A DNA stretch of 60,442 nt from contig NZ_JACSPY010000016.1 of the NCBI RefSeq assembly GCF_014836885.1, positions 1-60,442 on the forward strand. Direction: 5' to 3'. Under the pieces are notes generated by a model. It had not been told where the DNA came from. It did no database searches and was given only the letters and a program-made list of their open reading frames with translations. This document shows, piece by piece, positions 9,728-18,468 of the stretch. Position 1 is the stretch's first letter; each line of letters starts with the position of its first letter. A program made the translations under genes and the position numbers. Origin of the DNA: Brevibacterium gallinarum (GTDB lineage Bacteria > Actinomycetota > Actinomycetes > Actinomycetales > Brevibacteriaceae).

Positions 9728-10041
9728 GGTCTTCCCCTTTCGCTTGCCGGATGCCGTGAAGCGCTGGAGAACCTAAGTGCCGTTCACCCTGCTTCTGCAC
9801 GGACATCCGACCTTCCCGTACCTAAAATTACACGTGTGTCATTACCTATTAGTCAAGCGCCTGTTTGGTATTCAGGGGCACGGCCGCAGCCCATTCGAAC
9901 AGGTGTTCCAACCCAGGGTGCCCTTTATCACTACATATGGTGACTGCAGTGCGCGGCGACCACAACTGGTGCCATTCTGTGATCTCTGCGGTTTTTCTCG
10001 CCGGGTCTCGCCGGCGCAGGCGCCGCCTGGGCCGAGGTGAC
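9728..10041. promoter_or_regulatory. Divergent intergenic region whiB2/cofE with whiB2 promoter
   Basis: This 314-base region lacks a convincing gene and is AT-richer than its surroundings. On the minus strand TTGACT (9856-9851), an 18-base spacer and TGTAAT (9832-9827) form a good housekeeping promoter for whiB2, leaving an mRNA leader of roughly 95 bases. On the plus strand only a weak AT-rich patch near 9935-9945 is visible for cofE. Confidence 0.6.
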
Positions 10042-11235
10042 ATGATGGAGGATATGAACGGCCCTGCACCAACCCCGCCGCCCTCCAGCCGGCTGCTGAC
10101 CGCCTATGCGATCCCCGGCATCCGGCAGATCTCACCCGGCGACGACCTGGCCGTCGAGATCTCGTGGGCGATCGCGAACAACCGCGTCCAGATCAAGGAC
10201 GGCGACATCCTCGTCATCGCCTCGAAGCTCGTCGCCAAGGCCGACGGGCTCATCCGCACCACAGCAGACCGCACGGAGTTCGAACGTCTCGTCACCGAGC
10301 ACTCGATCGGGACCGTGGCCGCACGCACCTTCCACACGACCGCAGGCGCTGCGACCGTAGCGATCACCCGCACCCCGCACGGCACCGTGCAGGCGGCCAG
10401 CGGGCTCGACCGGTCGAACACCGGCACCCGGGACAGCACCGGAGGCGGGAGCGTACTGCTGCAGCCAGACGACCCGGATGCCGCAGCCGAGCAGCTGCGT
10501 GCAGCCCTGTCTGACCGGCTCGGCGCGCAGCTCGGCATCGTCATCTCCGATTCGACCTCGCGGCCGTGGCGGGCAGGAGTCGCCGACATCGCCATCGGCG
10601 CCGCCGGCATCGACGTGCTCGATGACCAGCGCGGACGGCCCGATGACTCCGGGCGCCGGCAGGGTGTGACCGTGCGGGCGATCGCCGATGAGATCGCCGC
10701 AGCCGCCGACCTCGTCAAGGGCGCCGCCCGCGGACTCCCAGCCGCCGTCGTGCGCGGCATGGGTGCGCACGTGCGCACCGGCGGCGGCAGCGCCCGGGAG
10801 CTGGTCCGGGATTTCGCCGAGGACTGGTTCCGCTACGGCCACGTCGAGGCCGTCCACCGGTCGCTGGGCTGTCAGCGCCTCGACGTCGCGCCCGCCTCAG
10901 CCGACGGCGATGACGACATCCTCACGAAGGTCTCCCGCGCACTGGCAGTCGTGCGCCGCGGCACCGCCCGCACCCCCGGACAGTCAGCCTGGCGGATGCG
11001 GGTCGCCGGTGCCGGCGGACAGATCCTCATCTCCCCTGCCGACACCCCAGCCCGGTCGAGCGCCGGCGGACACCCGCTCATCGAGGCGACCCTCGGCCTC
11101 GGCGCGCTGGTCGACCGGCTGCAGTCGGCGCTGTGGTGCGAGGACCTGCAGGCCAGCACCCAGTACACGTGGGCCGACAACGGCTCCCCGACCGGCGCCA
11201 GGCTCTCGATCGAACTCGCCACCCCGCAGCCCTGA
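10042..11235 (+). CDS. cofE: Coenzyme F420-0:L-glutamate ligase (CofE-like)
   Basis: Adds glutamate to F420-0 in F420 synthesis. The CofE domain (residues 10-250) shows GDILVIASKLVAKADG, the SDSTSRPWRAG segment, IAIGAAGIDVLDD and ADEIAAAADLVKGAARG. After it come about 145 residues with no confident match; mycobacterial FbiB carries a nitroreductase domain here, and this tail could be a degenerate relative. GAGGTGA lies just before the ATG at 10042; ATGs at 10045 and 10054 are alternatives. No cofD/fbiA or fbiC is in the window. TIGR03089 follows 14 bases downstream. Confidence 0.88.
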   Translation: MMEDMNGPAPTPPPSSRLLTAYAIPGIRQISPGDDLAVEISWAIANNRVQIKDGDILVIASKLVAKADGLIRTTADRTEFERLVTEHSIGTVAARTFHTTAGAATVAITRTPHGTVQAASGLDRSNTGTRDSTGGGSVLLQPDDPDAAAEQLRAALSDRLGAQLGIVISDSTSRPWRAGVADIAIGAAGIDVLDDQRGRPDDSGRRQGVTVRAIADEIAAAADLVKGAARGLPAAVVRGMGAHVRTGGGSARELVRDFAEDWFRYGHVEAVHRSLGCQRLDVAPASADGDDDILTKVSRALAVVRRGTARTPGQSAWRMRVAGAGGQILISPADTPARSSAGGHPLIEATLGLGALVDRLQSALWCEDLQASTQYTWADNGSPTGARLSIELATPQP

Positions 11236-11249
11236 CCTGGAAGGATCCC

Positions 11250-11894
11250 ATGCAGCAGCTCATCGACACGCTCTCCTCCCGCCGCTACCCGGTGCTCACC
11301 TACCTGCCGGCAGACGGTGAGCGCCTGGAACTCACCGGCACCGTCCTGGCGAACTGGGTGTACAAGACCACCAGCCTCTTCGCGGAGACAGGCGTCGGCC
11401 CGGATCTGGGTCTGGGCATCGTGGCCGACGAGACCGGTCCGCTGCACTGGCGGGCACTGGCGGCGATGCTGGCAGCCTTCGGACTCGACGCTCCGGTGGC
11501 GCTGCTCAGCCCGGCTGCGGCGCCGCCCGAGGCGGAGTGGGCCGCCTTCACCGACGAAGCCCACGCCGCAGACGCGATCACCGCTGAGGCCGACGAGGTG
11601 TTCGTCTACGCCGCACCGGCACTCGCGCTGGCGGCAGAGGCACCCGAGGGCTGCATCGACTTCAACTCCGAAGTCCGGGCGCACCCGGACGTGTGCCCGA
11701 TCCCCGGCTCCCAGATCAGCCTGACACTGCCCGGTGGGACGCAGGTGGCGAGCACGAGCCGGCAGGTGCCCACCGCCTCGGGAACGGAGCTTCAGACCAC
11801 CGGAATCCCAGCCGACGCCGCAGACCTCACCGCACTGCTCGCGGCCCTGCTGACCGGAACCGTGACGCTGAGCGGACCTGCCGTCACGATGTGA
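11250..11894 (+). CDS. TIGR03089 family protein
   Basis: 214-residue actinobacterial protein of unknown function, distantly like the N-terminal part of AMP-binding enzymes (LTYLPADGERLELTG, then ANWVYKTTSLF). It has no adenylation P-loop and ends where an AMP-binding core would begin. The ATG at 11250 follows GGAAGGATCCC, a ribosome site. In other actinobacteria the gene is a neighbour of the LCP-family gene cpsA, which lies 8 kb away here. It is cotranscribed with cofE by position. Confidence 0.8.
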   Translation: MQQLIDTLSSRRYPVLTYLPADGERLELTGTVLANWVYKTTSLFAETGVGPDLGLGIVADETGPLHWRALAAMLAAFGLDAPVALLSPAAAPPEAEWAAFTDEAHAADAITAEADEVFVYAAPALALAAEAPEGCIDFNSEVRAHPDVCPIPGSQISLTLPGGTQVASTSRQVPTASGTELQTTGIPADAADLTALLAALLTGTVTLSGPAVTM

Positions 11895-11918
11895 TCCCGG
11901 TCATGCCAGAATGGTGGC

Positions 11919-12689
11919 ATGGACAAAGTAGTGGCATCAGCAGCTGAGGCTGTGAAGGACATTGCGAGCGGGTCGACGATCGCAGTGGGCGGATTCGGGG
12001 TCGTCGGTGTGCCCGAGTACCTCATCCGCGCACTCCGCGACCAGGGCGCAGACAATCTCGAACTCATCTCCAACAACGCCGGCCTCGACGGCCGCGGACT
12101 GGGCATGCTCCTCGAATCCGGTCAGGTGGGGCGGATGATCGCCTCCTACGTCGGCGAGAACAAGGAGTTCGCCCGCCAGTATCTCTCCGGTGAACTCGAA
12201 GTCGAGCTCACTCCGCAGGGCACGCTGGCTGAGAAGCTGCGCGCCGCCGGTGCCGGCATCCCGGCCTTCTACACGATCACCGGTGCCGGCACGCAGGTCG
12301 CTGAGGGCGGCATGCCGTGGCTGTACGACTCCGAGGGCAACGTCGTCAAGGAGTCCCCTGCCAAGGAGACGAAGACCTTCGAGACCTTCGGTGAGAAGCA
12401 GGAGTACGTGCTCGAGGAGTCGCTGCCGGCGGACTTCGCGCTCGTGCGCGCGGCCAAGGCCGACCGGCACGGCAACCTCGTCTTCCACTCCGCGGCCCGG
12501 AACTTCAACCCGCCGGCCGCCCAGGCGGCCAAGATCACCATCGCCGAGGTCGAGGAGATCGTCGAGGCCGGTGAGATCGCACCCGATGACGTGCACCTGC
12601 CCGGCATCTACGTCCACCGGATCGTCGTGCTCAGCCCCGAAGAGGCAGCCGACAAGCCGGTTGAGAAGAAGACCCTACGGGAGGCATGA
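11919..12689 (+). CDS. scoA: Succinyl-CoA:3-ketoacid CoA-transferase subunit A
   Basis: Alpha subunit (256 residues) of a class I CoA-transferase that moves CoA from succinyl-CoA to acetoacetate in ketone-body use. It shows the glycine-rich loop [13 protein letters not shown] and the family core [19 protein letters not shown]. It is followed one base later by the beta subunit. CAGAAT plus 6 bases precedes the ATG and no ribosome site is present, so a leaderless transcript is likely. Confidence 0.95.
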   Translation: MDKVVASAAEAVKDIASGSTIAVGGFGVVGVPEYLIRALRDQGADNLELISNNAGLDGRGLGMLLESGQVGRMIASYVGENKEFARQYLSGELEVELTPQGTLAEKLRAAGAGIPAFYTITGAGTQVAEGGMPWLYDSEGNVVKESPAKETKTFETFGEKQEYVLEESLPADFALVRAAKADRHGNLVFHSAARNFNPPAAQAAKITIAEVEEIVEAGEIAPDDVHLPGIYVHRIVVLSPEEAADKPVEKKTLREA

Positions 12690-12690
12690 G

Positions 12691-13347
12691 ATGGCACTGA
12701 CCAGACAGCAGATCGCAGCACGCGCCGCCCAGGAGCTGCCCGACGGCGCCTACGTCAACCTCGGCATCGGCCTGCCGACGCTCGTGCCGAACTACGTGCC
12801 CGAGGGCGTCCACCTCGTGCTGCAGAGCGAGAACGGCCTGCTCGGCGTCGGCCCGTACCCGACTGAGGACGAGCTCGACCCCGACCTCATCAACGCCGGC
12901 AAGGAGACCGTCACGATGCTGCCGGGCTCCTCGTACTTCGACTCCGCGCAGAGCTTCGGGATGATCCGCGGCAACAAGATCGATGTCGCGATCCTCGGTG
13001 CGATGCAGGTCGCCGTCAACGGCGACATCGCCAACTGGATGATCCCCGGCAAGATGGTCAAGGGCATGGGCGGGGCGATGGACCTCGTCCACGGCGCCCG
13101 CACGGTGCTCGTCATCATGGACCATGTCGCCAAGGACGGCTCGCACAAGCTGCTTGAAGAGTGCGCGCTGCCGCTGACCGGCAAGGGCGTCGTCCAGCGG
13201 GTCATTACGAACCTCGCCGTGCTCGACGTCGAGGGCGACTCATTCACCCTCATCGAACGCGCCCCCGGTGTCAGCGTCGAGGAGATCTGCGAGGCCACCG
13301 GTGCGAAGCTCAACGTCAACGGCGATGTGCCGGAGATGCAGCTCTGA
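12691..13347 (+). CDS. scoB: Succinyl-CoA:3-ketoacid CoA-transferase subunit B
   Basis: Beta subunit, 218 residues, with the catalytic glutamate in SENGLLG (Glu47). The N-terminal [19 protein letters not shown] and [12 protein letters not shown] are typical. GGGAGG sits just upstream of the ATG at 12691, inside the end of scoA, so the pair is translationally coupled. A strong hairpin follows at 13357-13390. Confidence 0.96.
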   Translation: MALTRQQIAARAAQELPDGAYVNLGIGLPTLVPNYVPEGVHLVLQSENGLLGVGPYPTEDELDPDLINAGKETVTMLPGSSYFDSAQSFGMIRGNKIDVAILGAMQVAVNGDIANWMIPGKMVKGMGGAMDLVHGARTVLVIMDHVAKDGSHKLLEECALPLTGKGVVQRVITNLAVLDVEGDSFTLIERAPGVSVEEICEATGAKLNVNGDVPEMQL

Positions 13348-13356
13348 TAGCCGGCG

Positions 13357-13390
13357 GGTGCCGGCCGCCTCGCCCGAGGCGGTCGGCACC
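13357..13390 (+). terminator. Hairpin terminator after scoAB
   Basis: A 15-bp stem with one G-U pair: GGTGCCGGCCGCCTC (13357-13371), a 4-base loop, and its complement at 13376-13390. It starts 10 bases after the scoB stop. No T-run follows, as is common in actinobacteria. Confidence 0.75.
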
Positions 13391-13417
13391 GATGAGCTCC
13401 CGTTCTGTGAGGACGTC

Positions 13418-14167
13418 ATGAAGATCAGCGCACTCGTCTCCGCAGCGACCGGGCCGCACTGCTGCTGGCCGGATGCAGCGGGGCTGCCCCGGAACCTGAG
13501 CCGGAATCGGAAGAGGCGGTCATCGACGCGTACTTCACCGCATTCGCCTCAAGCGATCCGGCGGAGATGGAGAATGCCGCAGACACCGCCGTCGAGGATT
13601 CCACGGCGGCCCGCTATCTCGCGCATCAGCTGAATGTGGCCAGGGCGAACAACGCCAACGGGCTGGATCATCGCAGCAGCGATGTCGAAGTCGAGGACGA
13701 CGCGGTATCGGTGTGCCAGCACGGCAGGTGCACCGACTACGCAGACTTCACGTTTGAAGACGGGAAGCTGTCGGACTTCTCAGCCAAACGGCACCAGCGT
13801 CGGCGAGCGCCTCGTGATGGGCGACGGAGACGTGATCGCGTCGGGCGATGTCGCTGGGTTCGAGGTGCTGTCAGCGGTGCAGTCAGCCGATGATGACGAG
13901 CTTCTCGTCGTCGTCATGCGGTTCCACTCCTACGACCGCAGCATCGAACCGGTGACCTCAGCGGTCTACCGGAATCCCGGTGGAGAGCAGGTCGACGACG
14001 GCCTCAACTCCGTCCTCCCGCGACGCCTCCTCCCCGATTCCCATCAGCTCGGCTTCGTGGGGTTCCCGCGCTCCGAGATCGGCGGAGAGGTCATCGTCGA
14101 GTTCAGGACCGAAGACGACCAGGAACCGATCCGCGACAGTGCGCGCGTTCCCGTGGCTCAGGACTGA
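13418..14167 (+). pseudogene. Lipoprotein gene with two compensating frameshifts
   Basis: Reading starts at ATG 13418 (MKISALVSAATG). After about 13 codons the signal peptide continues only in another frame, giving the lipobox LLLAGC followed by SGAAPEPEPESEE and the mature protein. That frame holds to DGKLSDFSA near 13787, where an extra A in the AAA run would shift it; the protein then continues as NGTSVGERLVMGDGDV to the TGA at 14165-14167. The last frame equals the first. The reconstructed product, about 250 residues, looks like a small extracytoplasmic lipoprotein of unknown function. It is a true pseudogene or carries two sequencing errors. It converges on manA, overlapping by 10 bases. 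Confidence 0.7.
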
Positions 14168-15378
14168 TCAGGCAGTCCGGTGGTGGCGACGAACAGCCGC
14201 CCGGAACCGGAGACGGTGAGCGCTGGGACCTCGGCTGCGAGGAACACGGAGTCGCCTGCCTGCAGGCGGGTGCCGTCGCTGCAGGTGAAGGTGCCCGAGG
14301 TGCACAGCAGGATGGCAGGTCCCGCGCGGTGGACCTGCCGGTCCTCGGCGATGTCGATGACCTGGAGGGCGAAGTCATCCGTCGCGCCGCGCAGCACGCC
14401 GGCCTCGTCAGGGGTGGCGAGTGCCGGCTGGCCGGGCGTGTAGGTCACAACCGCGTCGAGTTCGTCGACGTCGATGTGCTTGCTCGTAAGCCCGCCGCGC
14501 AGCACATTGTCCGACGAGGCCATGATCTCGATGCCGAGTCCGCCGAGGTAGGCATGGAGGATCCCGGCGTCGAGCGCGAGTGCCTGGCCGGGTTCGAGGC
14601 GCAGCCGGTTGAGGATGAGGGCGACGAGCACGCCGGGGTCGTGCGGGAAGTCGGCCTGGACTTCACGCAGGGTCAGTGCCGGGTCGACGGCCGAGCCGGC
14701 GTGTGAGGGATCGTCGGCGGGCACCGGGTCGATGGCGATGTGGGCGAGTGTGTCGGCGAGGCTGCCGTAGGTGTCGCGCTCACGCAGCAGCAGGCCGGTG
14801 GCCTGCTGGAGGCCTCCGGAGGTCAGGGCGTCGCGCCAGGCGGCCAGCGCCGGCAGCTGGGTGTTCTCGCCGGCGGTCTCGAGGGCGGAGGCGAAGCGGT
14901 CGAGCATCGCGGTGATCGCCTCGGGACGGCGGAAGCCGCACAGGGCGTGGAATTCGGTGAGCGCGTAGATGAGCTCGGGCTTGTGCGAGTCGTCCTTGTA
15001 GTTGCGCTCAGGCGCGTCGAGCGGGATGCCTGCGGCGTTCTCACGGGCATAGCCGGCACGGGCCTGGTCGAGTGACGGGTGTGCCTGGATCGACAGCGCG
15101 GTTTCCGCAGCGAGGATCTTGAGCAGGAACGGCAACCGGTTTCCGAAGGCGTCGATCGATGCCTTCCCGAGTGCCGCCTCGGGCGCGGTCTCCACCCATT
15201 CGAGCAGCGAGGCGACCGGCTGGCCGTCAGCGTCGAGCAGCTGGGAGGGGGCGACGGGATGGGCGCCCATCCACAGCTCTGCGGCCGGCTCGCCGGTGAC
15301 CGGCTGGCCGAGGATCTCGGGGATGCCGCTGGGCGCTCCCCACGCGTAGCGCTGAACTGTGTTGGACAGGAACCGCAC
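14158..15378 (-). CDS. manA: Mannose-6-phosphate isomerase, class I
   Basis: 406-residue zinc enzyme converting fructose 6-phosphate to mannose 6-phosphate, feeding manB. Landmarks are LSIQAHPS (zinc and active-site region), HKPELIYALTEFHALCGFR, and the late motif GILHAYLGG. The GTG start has AAGGGAA upstream. It lies downstream of the amidase gene on the same strand, but a strong hairpin between them suggests separate transcription. Confidence 0.95.
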   Translation of the reverse strand: MRFLSNTVQRYAWGAPSGIPEILGQPVTGEPAAELWMGAHPVAPSQLLDADGQPVASLLEWVETAPEAALGKASIDAFGNRLPFLLKILAAETALSIQAHPSLDQARAGYARENAAGIPLDAPERNYKDDSHKPELIYALTEFHALCGFRRPEAITAMLDRFASALETAGENTQLPALAAWRDALTSGGLQQATGLLLRERDTYGSLADTLAHIAIDPVPADDPSHAGSAVDPALTLREVQADFPHDPGVLVALILNRLRLEPGQALALDAGILHAYLGGLGIEIMASSDNVLRGGLTSKHIDVDELDAVVTYTPGQPALATPDEAGVLRGATDDFALQVIDIAEDRQVHRAGPAILLCTSGTFTCSDGTRLQAGDSVFLAAEVPALTVSGSGRLFVATTGLPDQS

Positions 15379-15487
15379 GTTATTCCCTTCGCTTCGATGG
15401 TGTCAGCCTAGGGCTGCACGAGGACGAAGACCAACCGTAGGCGGCAGCTGTGAACCGCAGGTGACGCCGAGGTGTCCTGGGGATGCG

Positions 15488-15524
15488 ACAGGCGCCCCGC
15501 ACCGGGAGGGTGCGAGGCGCCTGT
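15488..15524 (-). terminator. Hairpin terminator after the amidase gene
   Basis: ACAGGCGCC (15488-15496) pairs with GGCGCCTGT (15516-15524), and CGCACC pairs with GGTGCG inside it, with one mismatch and a 5-base loop. It lies 11 bases past the amidase stop, between it and manA. Confidence 0.75.
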
Positions 15525-15534
15525 GGCGGTGGTG

Positions 15535-18126
15535 TCAGTCGACGACTCGGACGAAGACCGCGCCGCGCTTGAGCATCCAGCTGTACGAGCGCTTCGTGGT
15601 GCCCGTGCGCTTGGAGCCGGCGTCGTACATCTGGCCCTTCGTCTCGGAGACGATGCCGATGTGGCCAGGGACCCAGATGAGGTCACCGGGCTTGGCCTGC
15701 GAGGCCGGGATCACCTTGCCGGCAGCCTTCTGCGCCGAGGTGTGGCGCGGCAGGTTGATGCCGTTCTGCTTGTAGACCCACACGGTGTATCCCGAGCAGT
15801 CCCAGCCCTTGGTGGTGTTGCCGCCCCAGACGTAGCGGACGCCCATGCCCTTGCGGGCCGTCTTGATGATGTTGTCCCGCAGCTCCTTCTCCTGCTGAGC
15901 CTTGGACTTCTTCTCATCCTTCTTCTTGGAGTCGTCCTTCTTGGAGTCATCCTTCTTTTTGGAATCGTCCTTTTTCTTCTCGTCCTTCTTCTTGGAGTCG
16001 TCCTTCTTGTTCTTGTCGTCGTCTGCTGGACCTTCCCCGTCGTCAGCAGGCGAATCGTTGTCGTCGCCCGGGGGCGAGGCCCGGTTGTGGTCCCGGGCCC
16101 CTCCCTCGATCGAACCAGTGGGCGAGAACTCGGTGGTGCCGTAGCCGTTGGCCCAGACCAGGCGAGCTCCCTGGAAGACCTGCTCGCAGCGGCCGTCGGA
16201 GCACTTCGGCGCCTCAGTCGGGTAGCCGAGGTGGCCCTTCTCGTAGCCCTTCGAGCCCCAGTACTTCTGCAGGATGCCGTGCGTCGGCTGCGCGCCGGTC
16301 GCGCTCGTCCAGTGCACCGAGCCCTTCTCGAACTTCTGGTAGACACCGCCGTTCTTCAGGCCGCCGCGCTCATCGGAGGTCGGGAAGCCGAGCGTGTCGC
16401 GCATCGAATCCTTGTACATGCTCCGGATCGCGCCCTTGAGCAGGAAGGTCTTGCCGTTCTTGTGGAAGACCGCGCCCTTCTCGAAGTCGCGGGCGGTGCC
16501 GCCCTGGAAGCCGTACTCCTTGCCGGTGGCCTTGCCGAGCTTGTCGGCGTTCTTCTCGGCGTACTTGTCGATCGGAGTCTGCTTCGGCGGCTTCGGCTTC
16601 GGCTTGTCCTCCTTGGGCTTCTCCTCCTTCGGGCCCGAACCGTCCTTCTGCATCTTCTCAACGGCATTGCGCATGCCGCCGATCTTGGAGTAGAAAGCAG
16701 CTCCCGGGCACGAGGTGTTGCCAAGGTCGCGGTGACCGACGATCGTGTTGATCCGCTTGCCGGCCACGGTCGTCTTGCCCTTGGCGGGCACGCCGTTGGC
16801 CGAGAGCTTCCAGGCGATCGCGTGCTCGACAGCGCGCAGGGTCTCATTCGGCGGTGCGGACTTCTCGAAGGTGCCCATCACCGAGATGCCGAACGTGCCG
16901 GTGTTGTAGCCGGCGACGTGGGCGCCGATGACGGCCCGGTCGAGTCCTCCGGCACGGCCCTCCCACAGGCGGCCGTACTTGTCGGCGAGCACGTTGTAGC
17001 CGACGTCGGACCAGCCGCGGCCCTTGGTGTGGAAGCTGTAGATGCCGCGCAGGATGCCCGGCACATCGGAGGCCTTGTAGTTGTTCGAGCCTGCGGTGTG
17101 GTGGATGACGGTCGCCTTGACGCCGTTGGCGTAGCTCGGCTTGCCCTTGCGCAGGCTCTCGTTTGCGCCCCACGACTTGCGGGAGCCGATCGAGGGCTTG
17201 GGCACCTTCTTCATCGAGGTGTTCGCCACGGTGGCGTCACCGGGCACGTAGGCGGCGTTCTGCGCGTCGTACTCGGGCTGCTGCGCATCGGTTTCCCCGG
17301 CCGGATCTTCGGCCCCGGTGTCAGCAGTTCCCTCAGTCTCAGCACCGCCGGTCGCGCCGGCGGCGTCGACGACCGGGGCGTTGCTGGCCACGGCATCGGC
17401 GTCTGCCGGTGAGGACTTCGGGTCGACGAGGACGAGTTCGGCCTTCTGCGGCGCGGCCTCGCCCAGCACGCGCATCTGCACGGCAGTCGCGGAGTTGACG
17501 ATGAAGGGCTCAGTGCCCTCGGTGCCCTCTCCCTGGCCGTTCTCGTGCTCGACTTCCTCCCACGGCGACCAGCCGTCGGCGGACTGCACGCGCACCTCGA
17601 TGGTGACGTTGGTGGTGCCCTGGTAGGCCGCGCCGATGACCGAGGAACGGCCGGCGGGCACGTCGAGGACGTCGGAGATTGCGGCGATGTTGACGCCGTC
17701 TTCGGTCTTCTCCTGGACGCTGCCGGACATGTCCGGCTCGCTCGTCTCAGTCGGAGCCTCGGTCGGTTCGTCCGAACCGCCTCCGGTTTCAGGGGCCTCG
17801 CCGCCGCCGAGCTCGCCGGGGGCGGTGCTCATCGGTGCGACGCTGGCGCCGAAGACGCCGGAGCTGCCAACGCTCATCTGCTGGATGAACGCGTCGGACT
17901 TCATGAGGTTGGGCAGATTGGTCATCGACTGATTCGCCGCATCGGCTGCGCTGCCGGAGGCTGCGCGGGCGCCGGGGGCTTCGAGACCTGGCTCGCTGAC
18001 GTCGGTCAGCGACTTCTTCTCGATGTCGGGCGTGACGGTGTCGGCCGAGGCCGGCAACACCAAGCCCAGTGTCGAGGTCATGACAGCTGCGGCACACGTC
18101 GCCACAGCGGGTATCAGTATTCTCAT
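15535..18126 (-). CDS. Secreted N-acetylmuramoyl-L-alanine amidase with LGFP repeats and NlpC/P60 domain
   Basis: About 863 residues from the ATG at 18126, chosen for its AAAGG site and clean signal peptide (1-28, cleavage after ASA). In order: Ser/Glu/Thr-rich region (30-300); Amidase_2/PGRP domain (about 316-490) with VIHHTAG, VGHRD and TSCPG zinc residues; LGFP repeats (about 525-665) that bind wall glycan; Lys/Asp/Ser low-complexity linker (705-745); NlpC/P60 peptidase (750-863) with Cys777 in DCSG and His822 in PGHIG. One protein can thus cut the MurNAc-L-Ala bond and the stem peptide. It probably acts in wall remodelling or cell separation. Confidence 0.93.
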   Translation of the reverse strand: MRILIPAVATCAAAVMTSTLGLVLPASADTVTPDIEKKSLTDVSEPGLEAPGARAASGSAADAANQSMTNLPNLMKSDAFIQQMSVGSSGVFGASVAPMSTAPGELGGGEAPETGGGSDEPTEAPTETSEPDMSGSVQEKTEDGVNIAAISDVLDVPAGRSSVIGAAYQGTTNVTIEVRVQSADGWSPWEEVEHENGQGEGTEGTEPFIVNSATAVQMRVLGEAAPQKAELVLVDPKSSPADADAVASNAPVVDAAGATGGAETEGTADTGAEDPAGETDAQQPEYDAQNAAYVPGDATVANTSMKKVPKPSIGSRKSWGANESLRKGKPSYANGVKATVIHHTAGSNNYKASDVPGILRGIYSFHTKGRGWSDVGYNVLADKYGRLWEGRAGGLDRAVIGAHVAGYNTGTFGISVMGTFEKSAPPNETLRAVEHAIAWKLSANGVPAKGKTTVAGKRINTIVGHRDLGNTSCPGAAFYSKIGGMRNAVEKMQKDGSGPKEEKPKEDKPKPKPPKQTPIDKYAEKNADKLGKATGKEYGFQGGTARDFEKGAVFHKNGKTFLLKGAIRSMYKDSMRDTLGFPTSDERGGLKNGGVYQKFEKGSVHWTSATGAQPTHGILQKYWGSKGYEKGHLGYPTEAPKCSDGRCEQVFQGARLVWANGYGTTEFSPTGSIEGGARDHNRASPPGDDNDSPADDGEGPADDDKNKKDDSKKKDEKKKDDSKKKDDSKKDDSKKKDEKKSKAQQEKELRDNIIKTARKGMGVRYVWGGNTTKGWDCSGYTVWVYKQNGINLPRHTSAQKAAGKVIPASQAKPGDLIWVPGHIGIVSETKGQMYDAGSKRTGTTKRSYSWMLKRGAVFVRVVD

Positions 18127-18468
18127 CGTTTCAGCCTTTGCGAGGAAGACAGGGAAGATAGGCTTCACGAGCGATTACCGTCATTGGCATGATGACGAAT
18201 CAGCTCAACATGACAGAATTGTTACATACTTCGCGGCGTGTCGCTTTGAAACATCCCTCGTGAGAAGAATTACAACGATGTCGTTCCGCGTGTTCATGCG
18301 GCTCGAGAGGGCTGAAAATTTTTTGTGATCCCCTTGCGAACTCGGTGAGATTGCTGACATACGGGTCACGGGAGGTGCTGTGTCGTGCAGCACCGATGCG
18401 TGAGGTCAAAGATACGCTGGTGAGGTTCAGCGGCGGGCGTCTGGTCTGTTCGGGATGGGAGCGGAAGA
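18127..18468. promoter_or_regulatory. AT-rich divergent region upstream of the amidase gene
   Basis: This 342-base region has no convincing gene. On the minus strand there is an AT-rich stretch containing TATGTAACAAT (about 18220-18235) and, further up, AAAAAATTTTC (about 18316-18325). GTAAC-type boxes are bound by MtrA ahead of wall hydrolases in other actinobacteria, but I see one clear copy, not a repeat. No c-di-AMP riboswitch signature was recognised. Confidence 0.4.

Noticed and set aside
15900..16030. Lysine/aspartate-rich tandem repeat as a separate repeat element
   Set aside because: It is the low-complexity linker of the amidase protein, in frame, not a stand-alone repeat.
18127..18400. 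A c-di-AMP riboswitch before the wall hydrolase
   Set aside because: Such genes often carry one, but the expected conserved core blocks are not present on the minus strand here.
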